Positions 1-13,136 of a DNA stretch of 64,000 nt are shown here, one piece after another. The position numbers and the translations under genes are program-made. The notes under the pieces are model-generated. The model did no database searches and was not told where the DNA came from. It saw only the letters and a program-made list of their open reading frames with translations. The stretch lies in contig NC_046680.1 in NCBI RefSeq assembly GCF_009870125.1, forward strand, positions 15,829,501-15,893,500, in the 5' to 3' direction. Origin of the DNA: Drosophila pseudoobscura (lineage: Eukaryota; Arthropoda; Insecta; Diptera; Drosophilidae). Position 1 is the stretch's first letter. The number at the start of each line of letters is the position of its first letter.

Positions 1-2295
1 AGCGAAGTTGATCCCCATAAATTTCGCAACCCATCCATCCATCCATCCATACAAAAGGTACATCGGATCCTTTGCTTTGTCCTGACGAGGTACACGGGAA
101 TAAAACAACTAGTACAAACTGCACCTTCTATGGGCGGTACGGGTGGGCCTTGTCGGATCGGTCTGGAATGTATCTCAGTCTTCATTGACTTCACTTCAAG
201 ACGTGTTCCTAAAAATTGAAGATACCACAACAACTCCACATTTACTTAGACTTACTATATGTATATATTTATTTAAGTACATAAAAAGTACATACATACA
301 TACATATGTGCATATGAAGAGTGAAATAGTAGATTTTACAACTTTGTCAATTTGCAGTTGCAGAGTCTTCAAGTTTTTGTTTGTCTGGCAACAAAATATT
401 GAAAACTCTTGAGCATTGCATAAGGTAAACACGGGAAAGCAAACAAACCGTTTGGCCAGCAGAGACCGGATCGGGCCAGATCGGGCCAGCAGCAATATCT
501 CTGTTACGGCTCACCTCATGGCAACAACAGCAGAAGCGGCAGCAGCAAAGCGACTGCAGCCGGTATGGCCAGCATGAAAAACCTGGCTTCATTTTTCCAT
601 TTTATGCATTGCTGTTTTTGTGTCGTTGCGCTGCATTTGGCCGCTTGCCAGTCTACACAAGTGGCTGCAGTTGCCCCGTTGTTGCAGCCTCGTGTAGATT
701 GTGGAGCTAAAAATAAACCACATGTAATTATAGGCGCTGCAACCGCTGACGCCGACTGCGACTTGTTGCACTTACAGCCATGCCCATAAAGCCGAACTGG
801 CTGTGAGAGACTCTCTGTCTTTAAGAGAGTGACTTGCTGGCAGAGCGACTCTTTCTGTATGCCTGCTCTTCGACAGCTTCTGGTCACGTCGTCCAGCTCC
901 ATGGGAGCCGCCCGCTCTGCGATAGCACGGTCACGTATGCGTGTGATTTGTGGGGCTTGGATGAAATCTTGTCCTGCTATCAAGTCCCTCACATAGACAC
1001 GTTTGGCGTCTTGTTGGGCCCACTCAGAGGTGCCCACCAGTGGCTAACCTTGGCCCAAATGCTCTTGAAGCTGGTATAAAACACCGAAAACCTGGGAGTG
1101 GCAGACAGCCGATATAGAAGGTATTTATTTATCCTGTTCGAACGATTCCAGTGCAATGTCGGTTCTTTTCGCCAGTGCATAAACTCATGGATACATGTTC
1201 AATAATACATTTTTTAAATAATTTTAATTTAAAATTTTTTAATACAAGATTGCATTGTTCAGCAACATCTTCGCAGCATGTCTCGCGCAGCATGTATCAA
1301 TTTACGTTTTCCGCAACACATGGAGTGTTGTCAACCTCATCTCTGTAGGCGCGAAGCTCAAATGCTAATAATAAATGTCTAGTAATGTCCAAGTTGTTCG
1401 TTGTTGTTGCGGGTCTCCTCCGGAATACAACGCATTTATACTAAATTAAAACCATTTATTAAAAGAATTTTCAACCGCTTAGATATTTGTGGTTTGCAAC
1501 TCGACTAAGTTAATAATTCAACGCACTTTGCAACACTACCCGTTGATGTCCAACTCGTAACGTATCACGTCACGTAACAAACCACTTTGAACTGATGTCG
1601 TTATCGATAATACCGCGCTTTTCAAATGAATATTGTACCTCTTACATTTTGTATTTACTGTAGACATCTATTGTATAGACACATCTAACATTACGCTTAT
1701 TAGCGTGATTTGAGTATGATTGTTAATTTTTATATAAAATTACACTCACAGCGTGCGTGCGTTGCTCTCTCGTTCTCTCTACAGACCTGCTTCGTTCGGT
1801 CCATTTTCCGGATTCTAACCGACCGAACGAAGAGAGTACCTAATACCATCGAATCGATTCTGTTGCCCCTTCATGCAGGGCACTAGTAGGTAGATATATA
1901 AATGTCTCGTATTTGCATGCGTTCTCTTACAGAAATCGGCAACAAAAATCGCCAAATACTGCATCTGACACGACTACGTTTTTCTTATTTATTTTGATTG
2001 TTTTACGTAAATTAACTTAAATTAAGATAATTGTAACATCAGCATAGAATATTTACAAAATGGAAATACTACGAGAGGAATTGGGGATGCAATGCCGTGA
2101 TCAATGAAGCATGATTCTCTTTTGGTGGAAGATGTGCAACCTGAGGATAGATCAAAGAGAAGAGAAAAGGGGAATGCAAAACTAAGGAAGGGGGGGTAAA
2201 AAAAATAAAGCGATATGAAATTGTGGAATTGGCGCACGATGATGTAGAAGAGTAGCTAAATGGCATTTCGTTGTGGACTGCGGTGGCGACTCAAT
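1..2295. other. Non-coding left flank and 3' flank of the Gln-rich gene
   Basis: No coding exon could be supported here. The stretch holds a CATC microsatellite near 32-50, a DRE-like TATCGATA near 1604-1611 beside an AATACCGC run, GAGA-type CT tracts at 1761-1780 and a perfect 12-bp inverted repeat at 1790-1832. Reverse-strand TTTATT at about 1986-1992 gives AATAAA on the minus strand, a plausible polyadenylation signal for the leftward gene ending at 2296. Short frames in 143-1348 have no recognisable domain. Confidence 0.5.
1790..1832. repeat. Perfect 12-bp inverted repeat, 19-nt loop
   Basis: Arms 1790-1801 (CTTCGTTCGGTC) and 1821-1832 are exact reverse complements around a 19-nt spacer. 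It lies just after a CT-rich tract. It could be a hairpin or a paired binding site. No function is known to me. Confidence 0.6.
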
Positions 2296-3933
2296 CTATC
2301 TGCGACGCAGATGCATCATGGACTCCAGCGTGCTGGGGTCCAGGGTGGCGGCATGCTCCAGATCCTCGCTGCTGGCGTTCTCCTCGGCCACGTTGACGAA
2401 GGTGCTGGAGAGCTCCCCGTTCAACCGGTTGATACTGCCCGTGCCGATGTCGTACATGAAGATCTCCTGATCCGCGGACGAGTCGCTGGATCTGCAAGGA
2501 AAACGGAAAACGGGTTAGCTCTGCTCCATCCAGTGGATGGAATGGACATTTACCTGGTCACCAGCAGGACAACGGACTGCAGCTCGAGGTCCGTACGCGC
2601 CTCTTTCTCCAGCCAACGCTTGAAGTTGTCCTTGGTGGGCTTCTTGACGAGGGTTTTGATGAGATCGCCGCCCAAGAACTTGACCTCCTTGTTGTCCACA
2701 CTGCGCCCCTCACTGCTCGTCGTCCCCGGCTGGGCCTCGACGGGCGCCAGGACCACCACGCTCACGATCTTCTTGCCCTGCAGCTCCTCGCTGTCTGGAA
2801 TGGGGAACTGGGCTCCGTTAATCTTCAGTGGCAGGTAGCGGTTGTACTGCTGTCGCTCGGTCAGGTCCACGGGGGTCACCACGGTGGCATCGGTGCGCAC
2901 GTACTTCTCGCTGACGCTCTGTCCCTGTCCCGCATCATAGCGTACCACCTTTACGTCCAGATTCTGCTTCTGGGGCAGCGAGTTGCTCTGCTTGACGCGA
3001 TCGATCTGCTTCTCGCTGAGCGCCACCTTGTCCCCATTCGGCTTGACCACGGTGAGCACCTTGTTGGTCTCGGCAATCTGGGCGCCACCGCCGGCTCCAT
3101 AGAAGTGCTGCAGATGCTCGGCGGGAAGGTTCTCCAGGGCAATGTCCCCTTGCTTGTCGTAGTCGAGGATGGAGATGTCGGCGTTGTTAAGGATGCCGGA
3201 GGAGAAGAGTTGCTGGCGCAGATCCTCGGGCACTTCGTCGGGCAATTGTAGCAGCGTCTGCGAGGCCTTTCCATTGGGAGAGGAAGCAGATGAGGCAGCT
3301 GGCGCGGGAACTGGAACTGAAGCTGGAGCAGCACTTGGCTGTTGTTGCTGGTGATGTTGCTGTTGCTGATGTTGCTGTTGCTGCTGTTGCTGCTGTTGCT
3401 GCTGCTGCTGTTGCTGTTGCAATTGTTGTGGCTGTGACTGCTGCTCCTGCTGGTTTCGCTGCTCGAGCTCCTTGAAGACATCTGAGTGGAAGGTGGACAC
3501 GCTGAAGGGCGAGTGGTCCGTCGAGGGAGCGGTGATCTGGGAGGCAGCCGGCTGCCTGGGCTGCTGGGCAAAGTTTGTGCTGGCCTGGGCCTGCAATGCG
3601 GCGGTCTGAGAGTTTACATGGACTACGGGCTCGTTTGCCAATTGGTTGTAGTGGTTGTAGGTCACATAGTTGGCCGATGGGGGCACGGGTGTGACTACCA
3701 TTACCTTCTGGCCATGCGTGGACTCCGCATAGACGGGAGGCTGGGGCGAAGCCTCGCTGGGAAAGCTGGCGAAGTGAGATTGCTGCAGCTGCTGCTGTTG
3801 CTGCTGCTCTTGGATACTCCCTGAGCTAGCGGTTATGTAATGGCCGGAGACAGGCTGTTGGGCAGAGGGTGCGAGATTGGGAGCGGGCACATCGTGGATC
3901 ACCTCATTACGAGTGCTGCTGTAACTGAATTGC

Positions 3934-3966
<33 letters not shown>

Positions 3967-4293
3967 TGAGGATGATGATGATGTTGCTGCTGTGAGGGAT
4001 TAATGGGATTCTGCACGGTCTCAATGATGTGCTGCTCATACTTGGGTATGGACTTCAACAGCTCTGTCTCCTTGGATGGCTTTATATCAAAGTAGTTGAG
4101 GGTGCTCTGAATGGTCTTCTGTTGCTGTTGCTGTTGCTGCTGGCGATGCTGCTGCGATTGTTGGTGCTGCTGCGGGTAATATTCCGGCACAGGCGTGGGG
4201 GAACGCACCACAAACTGTGGCTGCTGCACAAACTGGGGCTGTCGAACAAACTGGTAAGGCTGTGGCACCTTTTGTTGCTGCTGTGGCTGATAA

Positions 4294-4339
<46 letters not shown>

Positions 4340-7300
4340 AGTTTGCGTTGTCCAGTTTTACGGGCAGAGGTAAGGGCTTCACGTGCGTCGTGGGAGCTGG
4401 CGTGGGACGGAACTTGATGGGATGATATGGCGCTGGACTCGGGCGCGAGGACTGCTCCTGCGTCTTGGGCGGAATCGTAGGGAAGAATGGCACCTGGACC
4501 TGCTTGTTGGGTGGCTTCTGGTACTGCTGCTGCTGGTGTTGCTGACTTTGACTTTGGTGATGCGACGGATACTGCTGATTGTGATTGATGTAGTATTGCG
4601 ACTGCTGGACCAGCTTGTTGAAGATCGTCTGGGACGAGGTGGAAGGCAACTGCTGCTGCGTGATGCTTGGGCGCGTCTGCTGTGGTTGCTGGAGCTGTTG
4701 CTGCGGATGTTGCAGTTGTGACTGCGACTGTTGCAGTTGCTGCTGTGGCGCTGGCTTCTGATAGGAGGGAGGAGGGCCCACCAGAGCGGAGGGTGGTCTG
4801 AAATAGTTGCTGCCGTGCTGCGACGGAAGCTGCTGCTGGCTCTGGAAGTGCAGGTTCGACTGCTGGTGGAAGTTGTTTGAGCTGCCTCCACTTCCAAAGA
4901 GCAGATTGGCGATGGGTCCGGGGCTCCTGCCAAAGCTGCTCTCCCTGCCATAGTCGGCGCGGGTGTTTCCGGAATAGCCGCCATCTGCCTTGAGGCCAGT
5001 GGCGGTCACTGGGAGCGGCAGAGCCACCACCTGGCGCTGAATGCTCTCGGCATCGTGCTCCTCCAGAATGTGCCCAGTCTGGTGTTTGTTCTCTGCCCCG
5101 AAGGAGACGTGGATTCCGGAGTTGCTGTGGAACTTCTCAGAGTCGGGGTGGATGATGGTGCGCAGGGTGGTGGGTTTCAGCGGTGGCAGAGGGGTCACCG
5201 GGTACTGGATCACCTCCTCCTCCTCCTCCTCTTCCTCCTCGTTGTCGTCGTTGTTCAATGAGGCTATCGGCGACTCCAGGTGCAGCTTGTTGTTCTGGTC
5301 CTTCTTGTAATTCACATAGAACACATGGACTTTCTCCTTCTTCTTCTTCTTCCTGGTCACTATCGGCTGGGCAGGCTCCTCGGCGAGTGTCTCATTGGCA
5401 TCCTTGATAATGATCTCGATAATGGGCTCAGGCGCCTCCAGGTACTGCGGGTATGGCGCATATGCCGGACCGAAGTGTCCGGGATATTGAGCTGTAATTG
5501 AGGGATATTCAAAATGATTCTTCTGCTTTTTGCCATGATATTCCACCTACCAATGGCGTTCTGTCCGCTGTAGTAGCCAGTCTGGGGATAATAGCTGGCT
5601 GTGTTGTCCACATAGCCGGACCTCCTGCTGGCTACCTCCGGATACAGATAGCCGGCATTGCCAAAGTCGAAGAGCGTCCTCTTGCCGCGGTTCTCGCCAG
5701 GATTCACAGGTGCCTTCAGCGCCTTCGATTGCCGCGTGGTGGCAGCTGTGGACGATGGCTTTGCAGATGGCGATGGCTGCTTAGTTGGCTTCTCAGCCTC
5801 AGCCTTCGGCTTGGACCCGCTCTTTGGCTTTGCTGTCGTGGTGGAAGCAATGGTAGTGGTCTTGGCCGTGGTCGTGGAAGCTGCTGCGGCGACACCAATG
5901 GCCAGCAGCGTCAGTGCCAACTGCAAATTGAAAAGAAAGTTTCAATCTATTACTCCAGCTCGCTCAAATGCCAAAATATTTAATTAAAATTCCGTGAAGC
6001 TCAAATTTATCCGCTAGATACATATCTCGATTAGGCAGATGCCACAGCCCTAAAAGCGAAACTAATTCGGAAGGAGACTGTTACGAAATATTTATACAAG
6101 CAGTGATGATATTTTTGGAATTCGCAAGAGCTCCATCAAATTAAAACCCAACAAATTACTAAAGATACGGATCAACTCAAACTAAAATATCTGAAATATA
6201 TGTGTTAAGTGAAAAAAAAAACAATAACAAATGGCCTCCTCGTGGAAAATCACAAAAATGCCAACAAACTTTCGATTTCCAAAAAGATATTCCTGCAAAC
6301 TTGAAAATATTTTAATGGATTTAGCTTGAGACAAGGTCGAGACCCCGACCAAAAGCAGAGATAAGCAAACACTTTTACCAGCCGCAAAACGTACTGTAGA
6401 TGGCAGAGCCAATTTGTGAATTGGCCAAAAGAGGCGAATTAAAAACGCAATAAAAGCGAGCATCAGAAATTAGCCCAACAAAGTGGGACTGGATGGATGA
6501 ATGGATGAATGTGTGCTGTCGTCTTTCCATCTTTGCATTGGGTCAATGTCAAGTGGAGGCTGCGGCTTTTGCTGGGATGGAGATGTGGCTGAGATTGAGT
6601 TGTTGACCACAAAAACGACATGCCGACGGCTCGATGGGTTAAAGGCAAGGCTAGACCTCACCTCAAGTGTTCCAGCCTCTTTTGGCGGTTAATTTTTGCC
6701 CGATCGCGATATGGTTAATCAGTGAATCAGCGAATCAGCGAATCAGCCTAGCCGTGTCAGCCGTGTCAGGGCATTGAGTCATCACCAGTCACGGGCTGCC
6801 CGGCCTTTCTGGCTTAGCCGTGAAAGTTGCCCTGAAGTGCGGCAACGAATTTCAATTGACCAGACCAGACCAGCCTGCAGCCCCAGAGAGCAGCGAGTAG
6901 TGAAGATACGCCCTCGCAAAAATGCCAGAGAGACAGAAGGAAAATGGGGCTTGCCCCATTCTGTTTCACTTGGCCGAGGCTCAGTTTTCTCAACTTTCCA
7001 AACTGCATTTGGCCTGCAGATGTCGGCCGCACTGTGTGGGCGCTTGACATTTGATTTGTATCTGTATCTATATAATGGGGTACAAGTATATAACACATTT
7101 TGATGGCTGAGCCGAAAGTGAAGTGAAAATAATACACACTCAACCGACAATGAGAGTTACCCACATCCAAATCCCCACCTCTACGGGCACTTCCACATGC
7201 TGGGGTCTAACCCAGTTGTCGATTGGCGGTGGCGTATACGCAATCTCACGGTAGTTGCTTCTGATTATGGCATCTTTGTCACATTGTTTTGGCCTTTATC

Positions 7301-10300
7301 TGAGTACCTTAGGTCCGTGGATTGGAGCCATGTCAAAACGGAAGCTGTGAGACCGAGTTTTGACAGCTCCTGAGGCAACCTTTTGTTGCTGCGACTGGCT
7401 TTTGTTTTTTCTATTTCATAGGTATCTTTGGATGTTGTCTCAGCACGCATTTTGACAGCATATAATTGCAATAATTAGGTCCAGTCCTACACTCACTTTC
7501 CGGACAGACCATGCGTATTTTCGGGGGGTTATGCCATAACATAACCTTTGTGCGCGACATATGCTAATCGCGGACATTGTCAAACCCACACAAACAGTCC
7601 GATTATCCAACAGTGACTTCCTATACAAACTGCCTGCTGTGCAGACAAAGTCACAGCCAAAGCAACAGATATTACCATACTTGTCCCTCTAACTGACCTA
7701 CACCTCAAGCCGTTCGGTAGTCCCATCCCCTCCACTCCACTCCACTCCACTCGACTCTAGACTAGACATTGTACAAAGAAAGCCAGCCAGTCACACACTC
7801 TGCTGACCACATACAATACACATACACAATAAGCAAATGTCAAAGATTTGGCAAAACAATGATGCACGGGGGGAAATATGAAACAGTAGAGAAATAATCA
7901 AATCAACATGGGCATCGACAGCAGCTGGCGCGAACAGCCGAAAGCAGTTCATGAAAAGAAAGATGCTAACAATGGGAGAAAGTTTACACACCAGCCACCA
8001 GTCAGTAAGTAAGGCAAAAAGCCATCAAAATTCATCTCGAGCCAGAGTCAGAGCCACAGCCAGAGCCAGGGCCCAAAATTGTTCGAGAGCTGAACCCAAA
8101 CTCACACATTAACATAACGAAAATGTTTACAGGCCAATAAATCTGATGTCAGCCGGGGAACTCTCCGGAGTTTTCCTCCATTTGGCCAGAAGAATTATGC
8201 AATGCGCCAAACGAAGAAGAAGCCTCCGAATCTTTGGCAAGCATTTAGTGGGCAAGTGTAAATCAAAGCCAGACCCAAAGTGAAGATGTTGTGTAATGGA
8301 AATGGCCAAACAAGCCAGTGGCATGGACAACCTGAAGTTGACCGCAGGACTAACAACTTGTGGCATGTGGCATGAGCCGCCAAGTGGCAGCCACGCGGGA
8401 TGCTTGGATGGCTTGGATTGCTTGGTGTCTGTGCTGACGAGCGGCACGTTTTACGGTGGTTTTTTTTCAGCTTTTGCTGCTCGTGTTGGCGTTCGCCGAT
8501 TTGCCAAGTGAAATCTTACAGAGCCCCCACTGCTGCCTCCAGTTGGGGCTGCCGCAGCCGTAGCCACAGCCACAGTCAAGTTGCAACTGACAAATAGCTG
8601 AACAAGTTCTCATGTAAATTGTGTTTATTTTCGGGTGCTTTGTTGTCTAGACACACAGTTACTGCCATTAGCCCCTGGCAATCTCATCTCATGCTCCCGA
8701 TGATGAGCAGTTATGATATGTGCCAGTTGATCTGCCATTGTTAGTCCGTCAGCCATGTGAATGCTAGTGGATTGGCAACACCAACACACCAGCATGTGAC
8801 ACGGCACAATTATTCTGGCCAACAACTTGAGAGTCATCTCTGTGTGAACCACCATAACCCCCCGCGAACGAAGGCAGTTAACAGAGACTCTTGGTGTCTG
8901 AAACCAAGAACTCCGGGCCGGCGAACTGTGGCTTGTCTGCGGGCCAATTACGCGAGTGGCCCAGGAGCGTCAGTCATCGTCAAATGATGCAAAAAGTTGC
9001 AAAAACCTAATGTCCATTCAAATTATGGGGAAGCGTATGCCATTGCTGGGACGGGTCTGAGAACACACGAGCTCGTCCAGCCCTAACTGACATCATTTCC
9101 CATAGTGCCCAGTGCCCAGTGCCCAGTGCCCATAGTATCCCCCCTGCAAGTGGCGGAGAGGCGAAACCGAAGCGGATGTAAATAATGCGTCACTTTCTCG
9201 TTCGTTTTCTCGCCAAAATGCCGACAATCTGGTAAATCCTTATAATTAAATCCCAGGCCCTGGTTGCATAAGAGGCGGCTGACACTGCGACTGAGACACT
9301 GAGACACTGAGACAGCTGTCCAAATGGAATAACTGTAGCGCGACCAGCAGGAATGAAGAAAGGAAGTGAGTGCTCGAATCGGGGTGTAGAAAATGTGAGA
9401 CTTGAGAAAACAAACGAAAGACTCAAGCGACAAACGTGGCATGCGAGCCGAAATGGTGTAAAAAACGGCATGTACGAAAATAAAGCATTTATCGTTTTTT
9501 ATGCAGTCATTGTGTTCCAGAAGTGCCACCAGCACCACCAGCACCACCAGCCCCACCAGTGAAAACGGAAGTAAGCGACACGCCAGCGGGTTAAAATGTG
9601 GACCAGGCTATAAACACTTTTGGGCGCTTCAGATAAGGCCAACACGATGGGAGGCAGAGATGAGAGATGATGAATGATGAATTATTAAATTAAATGAAAA
9701 ATGAAAGTGTTTGTATGCTTCTGCTGCTCTGTTGCTCTGCTGCTCCGCTGGGGTCGAATCTACCTCAACGTGACTTGAATTGGCCGCGAGAAAGCGGGCC
9801 AGCAGATGATACTGAAGAAGGTCCACCTGGCAGCCTCAATGGCGGCAACGTGCCGACAAGTAGCAGGTTTTCGTGTGCGTGCTTGGGCTTGGAGCATCTT
9901 GGAGGGGGGGGCGCAGAGCAGTGCGTGAGGGGCCCGCCAGCCAGGCTGATCTGCATAATGGGCACTGGAAAATGATGGAAGATGATGCAGCACTGCACGC
10001 CGGGCGAATGTAAAAGTTGTCCAACCACTCCAAGGAATCCCAGCCGCAAATGAGGCTGGTCTCTGTGAACGTGTGGTAGCTCTCGAGCTGATTGCGCCTT
10101 TCCTTCTCATTCCAGTGGGGGCGCAAACAATTGCAGCAGACTGTCACCCAGAGATCTCAATTCGTAATTGTAATTTGACCAACTTTTGTTGGGGGCTCGG
10201 GCTCGGGCTCGGGCTCACGATGCAATCCCCGCTCTGTCACTGGGCATTTCATATTTTAGCACTGTGTCAATTGCAAATTGCCGAGTAATAAGCAAATTGA

Positions 10301-13136
10301 AATGCAATTGAACGAATGTTGCGTATGAGCGGCGGCGACAACCCGGCTGTTGTTATGCAAACGACAGCAAACAAAGTCCAGAGTCTGCCCATGTGTGTAT
10401 CTGTGTGTCTGCAGCCACTGGTAGGCATGTAAGTATCTATGTCCACAATTGGTTACAAGCAATCGGCTAGTGCCAATATTGTCGCCGCCATGGCGCATTA
10501 GGAGGCTAGCAGACAAAAGACTTAGGCAACGAACTGGAGAGACACGCTTTGGGGCGCGAATGTGCAAATGAAAATGGAAAGGAGAATCCCATCCGAATGC
10601 AGCAGCCAGACGAAACCAATCAAACCCAAACTAATTAGCAAACCCATCCAAAACTGACTTCGGTTGAGGGCGTTCAGTGGCAGCAGGCTCTAAAAAAAAG
10701 CTTAAGATTTTGGTGTGTGTGTTTTGCTTTTTTTAATTAGTTAAGCGCTGAGCAAGGTCGTTGCATAAAATAAATAAAAATCGAATAAACAATCAGTAAC
10801 CCTCGAAGAAAAAGTGTGCATAAATTAAACAAACTTGGTCGCCGCTGATAGCCATCCGGAACCGCGATGAACTCTGGCCGCATTTTTAGGCTATTCATGA
10901 CGCACTATTATGCAACCCTCCCCCCCTCTCTCTCTCTCGCTCTCTCTCTTCCTCGGCGAATGCCAAAAAAAGAAAGAAGCCGTATAATTATAAGCCGCAA
11001 ACAAGCAGGGGCCCACAAATTAGTAGACAACCTAATCGACATCCGAGCAATTTCGGATCATCATTAATATTCATGTGAAATTCATGTGCAGCCCGAAACT
11101 GCAGCCCAGGTCAGATTCGAGTCCAAGATGCTGGTTACTTGAGTAACATTTAATTAAAATAAATATCTCCGCATCATCCATCCAACCAACCACCGAGTTG
11201 TGGATAGTATTGTAATTACGCTACGAACAGAAAATTGTCTGCGGTCGAAAACCGCATTCCAAAATATATGATTTTCGTGTGTCTCCTCGCGGAGGTAGCT
11301 CTAACTCCATCGCGGTACAGGTACATTCACATTTGTCCAGCTAAAAACTGGCTGCTAGCCGCTCGTCTTCAGTTGCAAAAGTTTTTCCTTTTATTTATAA
11401 CCATTTTTGCCGCTGAATTTCGGCTGGACCTTCCAGGCCGGCCAGCAGCAAGCGCATCTTTCGATTTCAATACTCGTAATGGAAATAATTGAGCTGCAGT
11501 GGGATGTGAACAAGAGAAGTGAAAGGTGAATTCCTCCTCCATTTCGGGACGGATCTGGTAGGGCTGCATCTGGGGCCGAAGCTGCAGATTAGCTGCACTT
11601 GTCGTCGCAGTTGAAACGAAACTTTCTGCTGACAATCTAGATACATAGTAATAATCGAATCGGAGACAGAGCCAAAATAATGCCAATCAACTTTCTACAC
11701 TCCAAGCGGCAGGCAACAAATGGTCGGTTTGCATGCGTGCAGCATATTAAAATATGCTCAGCCTCGGCCTATTTGGGGGCACTGGAGAGTGGAGATGGGG
11801 CCCAGGGGCGGCAGCAGGTGCTGAAGTGTGCGGTGTCGTGAGCATACCCATACCTATAGCATTAGCCCCCAGCCAGACAGCACAGAAAGTCAGGCTATTC
11901 TTCCCCCTCTTCCGCCTTTTGTCCGCGCAAACATCGGGCAATGACAGTCAGCATTTTCCTTTCTATGCGACTGAAAATTAGCCATGAAACGGTTTTCTAC
12001 ACAACTGAAATAATGTTTATTTGGGCCAGCTTTTGACATTTATTGTACGAGTACCGCTGCTCTTTTCAGTCCGAATTGCAATAGTTCGATAAATGAAGCG
12101 CCTTACAAGACGTTTTTGTAAAGGTTACCCACACACGTACACACTTGCACACTTGCACATGTGATGGACTCAATGGCAGCCGCAAATGATCATCATGGGT
12201 GATTTTTCGGCTGCAAAAGTCTAGAGTCATCTTTGGATGCCTCTGCCTTTGCCTTTGGCTTTGCACAACCAATGGAGATGGAGATTGAAGCCAAATCTAA
12301 TGGTCGTTCGGCGCCTCAGTTTTGAAAGGCAGACGAACGTGCAGAGACAGAGGCAGAGACGGAGGCAGAGATCAAGATGGAAAGGAGGACAGTTGGAGCT
12401 CTCATGTTGGTCTTGCTGATGATGCAGATGAAGATGTTTAATGAGTTCAGCCAGCTGCCACACTAGGTTCTACCCGTGCAGCTCGTACTGCTCATTGCAT
12501 GCAACACGACGTTGCAGAGAAACGATTGGGCAAGCGATAGGTAGAGAATTCAGTGGATAGAATCCCCTCTATCTTATCTAATTGTGTGAGTAATTTCCAA
12601 TAACAATTGGGCAGCTGTAACCCAGGGAATATCTCCGATCAGAGCCAGTGTCAGCGCTAACAAGTGCAAGGGAAACAATGAGACAATTCGCAGGCGGGGC
12701 ACACACCGCACACCTTCCACCACATGCCGAGCCATTCGGCTAAGAGATCCACAAGATAGGCCAACATTTCTTCGCGTAACAAGAGCCAAGTTGAAGTCTG
12801 GAGGCAAGAGTGCTGATTGCTGACTGCTGACTGCTGAGTGTGGAGGCAGCCGGAAGGCAATTTACACTTGGCTTACTCCGGCCTCCCCCCTCCCTCCCTC
12901 TTCCTCACGGCTCGCCACCATGCAATGACACTATTTGTCAATGTCAATGATGGGGAATGCCTCCTCGGGGGGGGGGCTTAGGGCAGGTCGCACGCCCGTA
13001 GGGGTCAAGCAAGCGTTGACACCTCTCCAAGTGGTTTTTGTTGCATAAATTCCCATTTAATTGTGAGGTTGTAAAGTTTCTGAGTTGTTTTGTTTTTGGT
13101 CCGGAGCCGACTTACCAGCAATGGCAGAATTCTCAT
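2296..13136 (-). CDS. Secreted glutamine-rich protein, 1174 aa, 4 coding exons
   Basis: Exons assembled on the minus strand: 13136-13116 (7 codons, MRILPLL, donor GTAAGT), 5920-5551, 5491-2554 and 2491-2296. Introns are 7195, 59 and 62 nt, and the joined frame is 1175 codons. Joining exons 1 and 2 gives MRILPLL then LALTLLAIGVAAAAS, a good signal peptide, which is why I chose this distant start. The body follows as a Thr/Lys/Pro/Ser-rich segment, a Tyr-rich segment, a basic block (RKKKKKEKVHVFYVNYKKDQ), an acidic Glu run, then about 600 residues of polyGln and Pro/Tyr-rich sequence. The C-terminal 250 residues are ordinary, non-repetitive and probably folded. I do not recognise a named family. 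A secreted matrix or cuticle-associated role is inference only. No transmembrane segment follows the signal peptide. Confidence 0.8.
4296..4337 (-). repeat. Uninterrupted CAG/CTG tract within coding exon
   Basis: About 13 consecutive CTG triplets on the plus strand, read as CAG on the coding strand, encode most of a 14-residue Gln run. The other Gln runs of the gene (3340-3430, 3790-3810, 3930-3965, 4120-4160) mix CAG and CAA and are less repeat-pure. Confidence 0.85.
5921..13115 (-). other. First intron of the Gln-rich gene (7.2 kb)
   Basis: The intron is bounded by GTAAG (13115) and a TTTGCAG acceptor (5921). I see no nested gene. It contains short tandem arrays: GAATCAGC units near 6722-6748, TCCAC units near 7733-7750, GTGCCCA units near 9103-9131, GAGACACT units near 9292-9312, CACCAGCAC units near 9527-9558, GGGCTC units near 10197-10216, and a CT tract at 10917-10952. 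A long first intron of this kind often holds enhancers, but nothing in the sequence proves it here. Confidence 0.6.

Noticed and set aside
516-1037. Minus-strand frame with a VRDLIAG..RIRDRAIAE string resembling a retrotransposon Gag
   Set aside because: Only a faint local resemblance; no zinc knuckle, protease or reverse transcriptase nearby, and the rest is low complexity.
2951-3571. Ser-rich frame within the Gln-rich gene (and similar Leu-rich and Ala-rich frames at 4029-4721)
   Set aside because: Frame-shifted readings of CAG repeats.
9083-9556. 157-codon minus frame in the long intron
   Set aside because: No domain, no splice context; composition like the surrounding intron.
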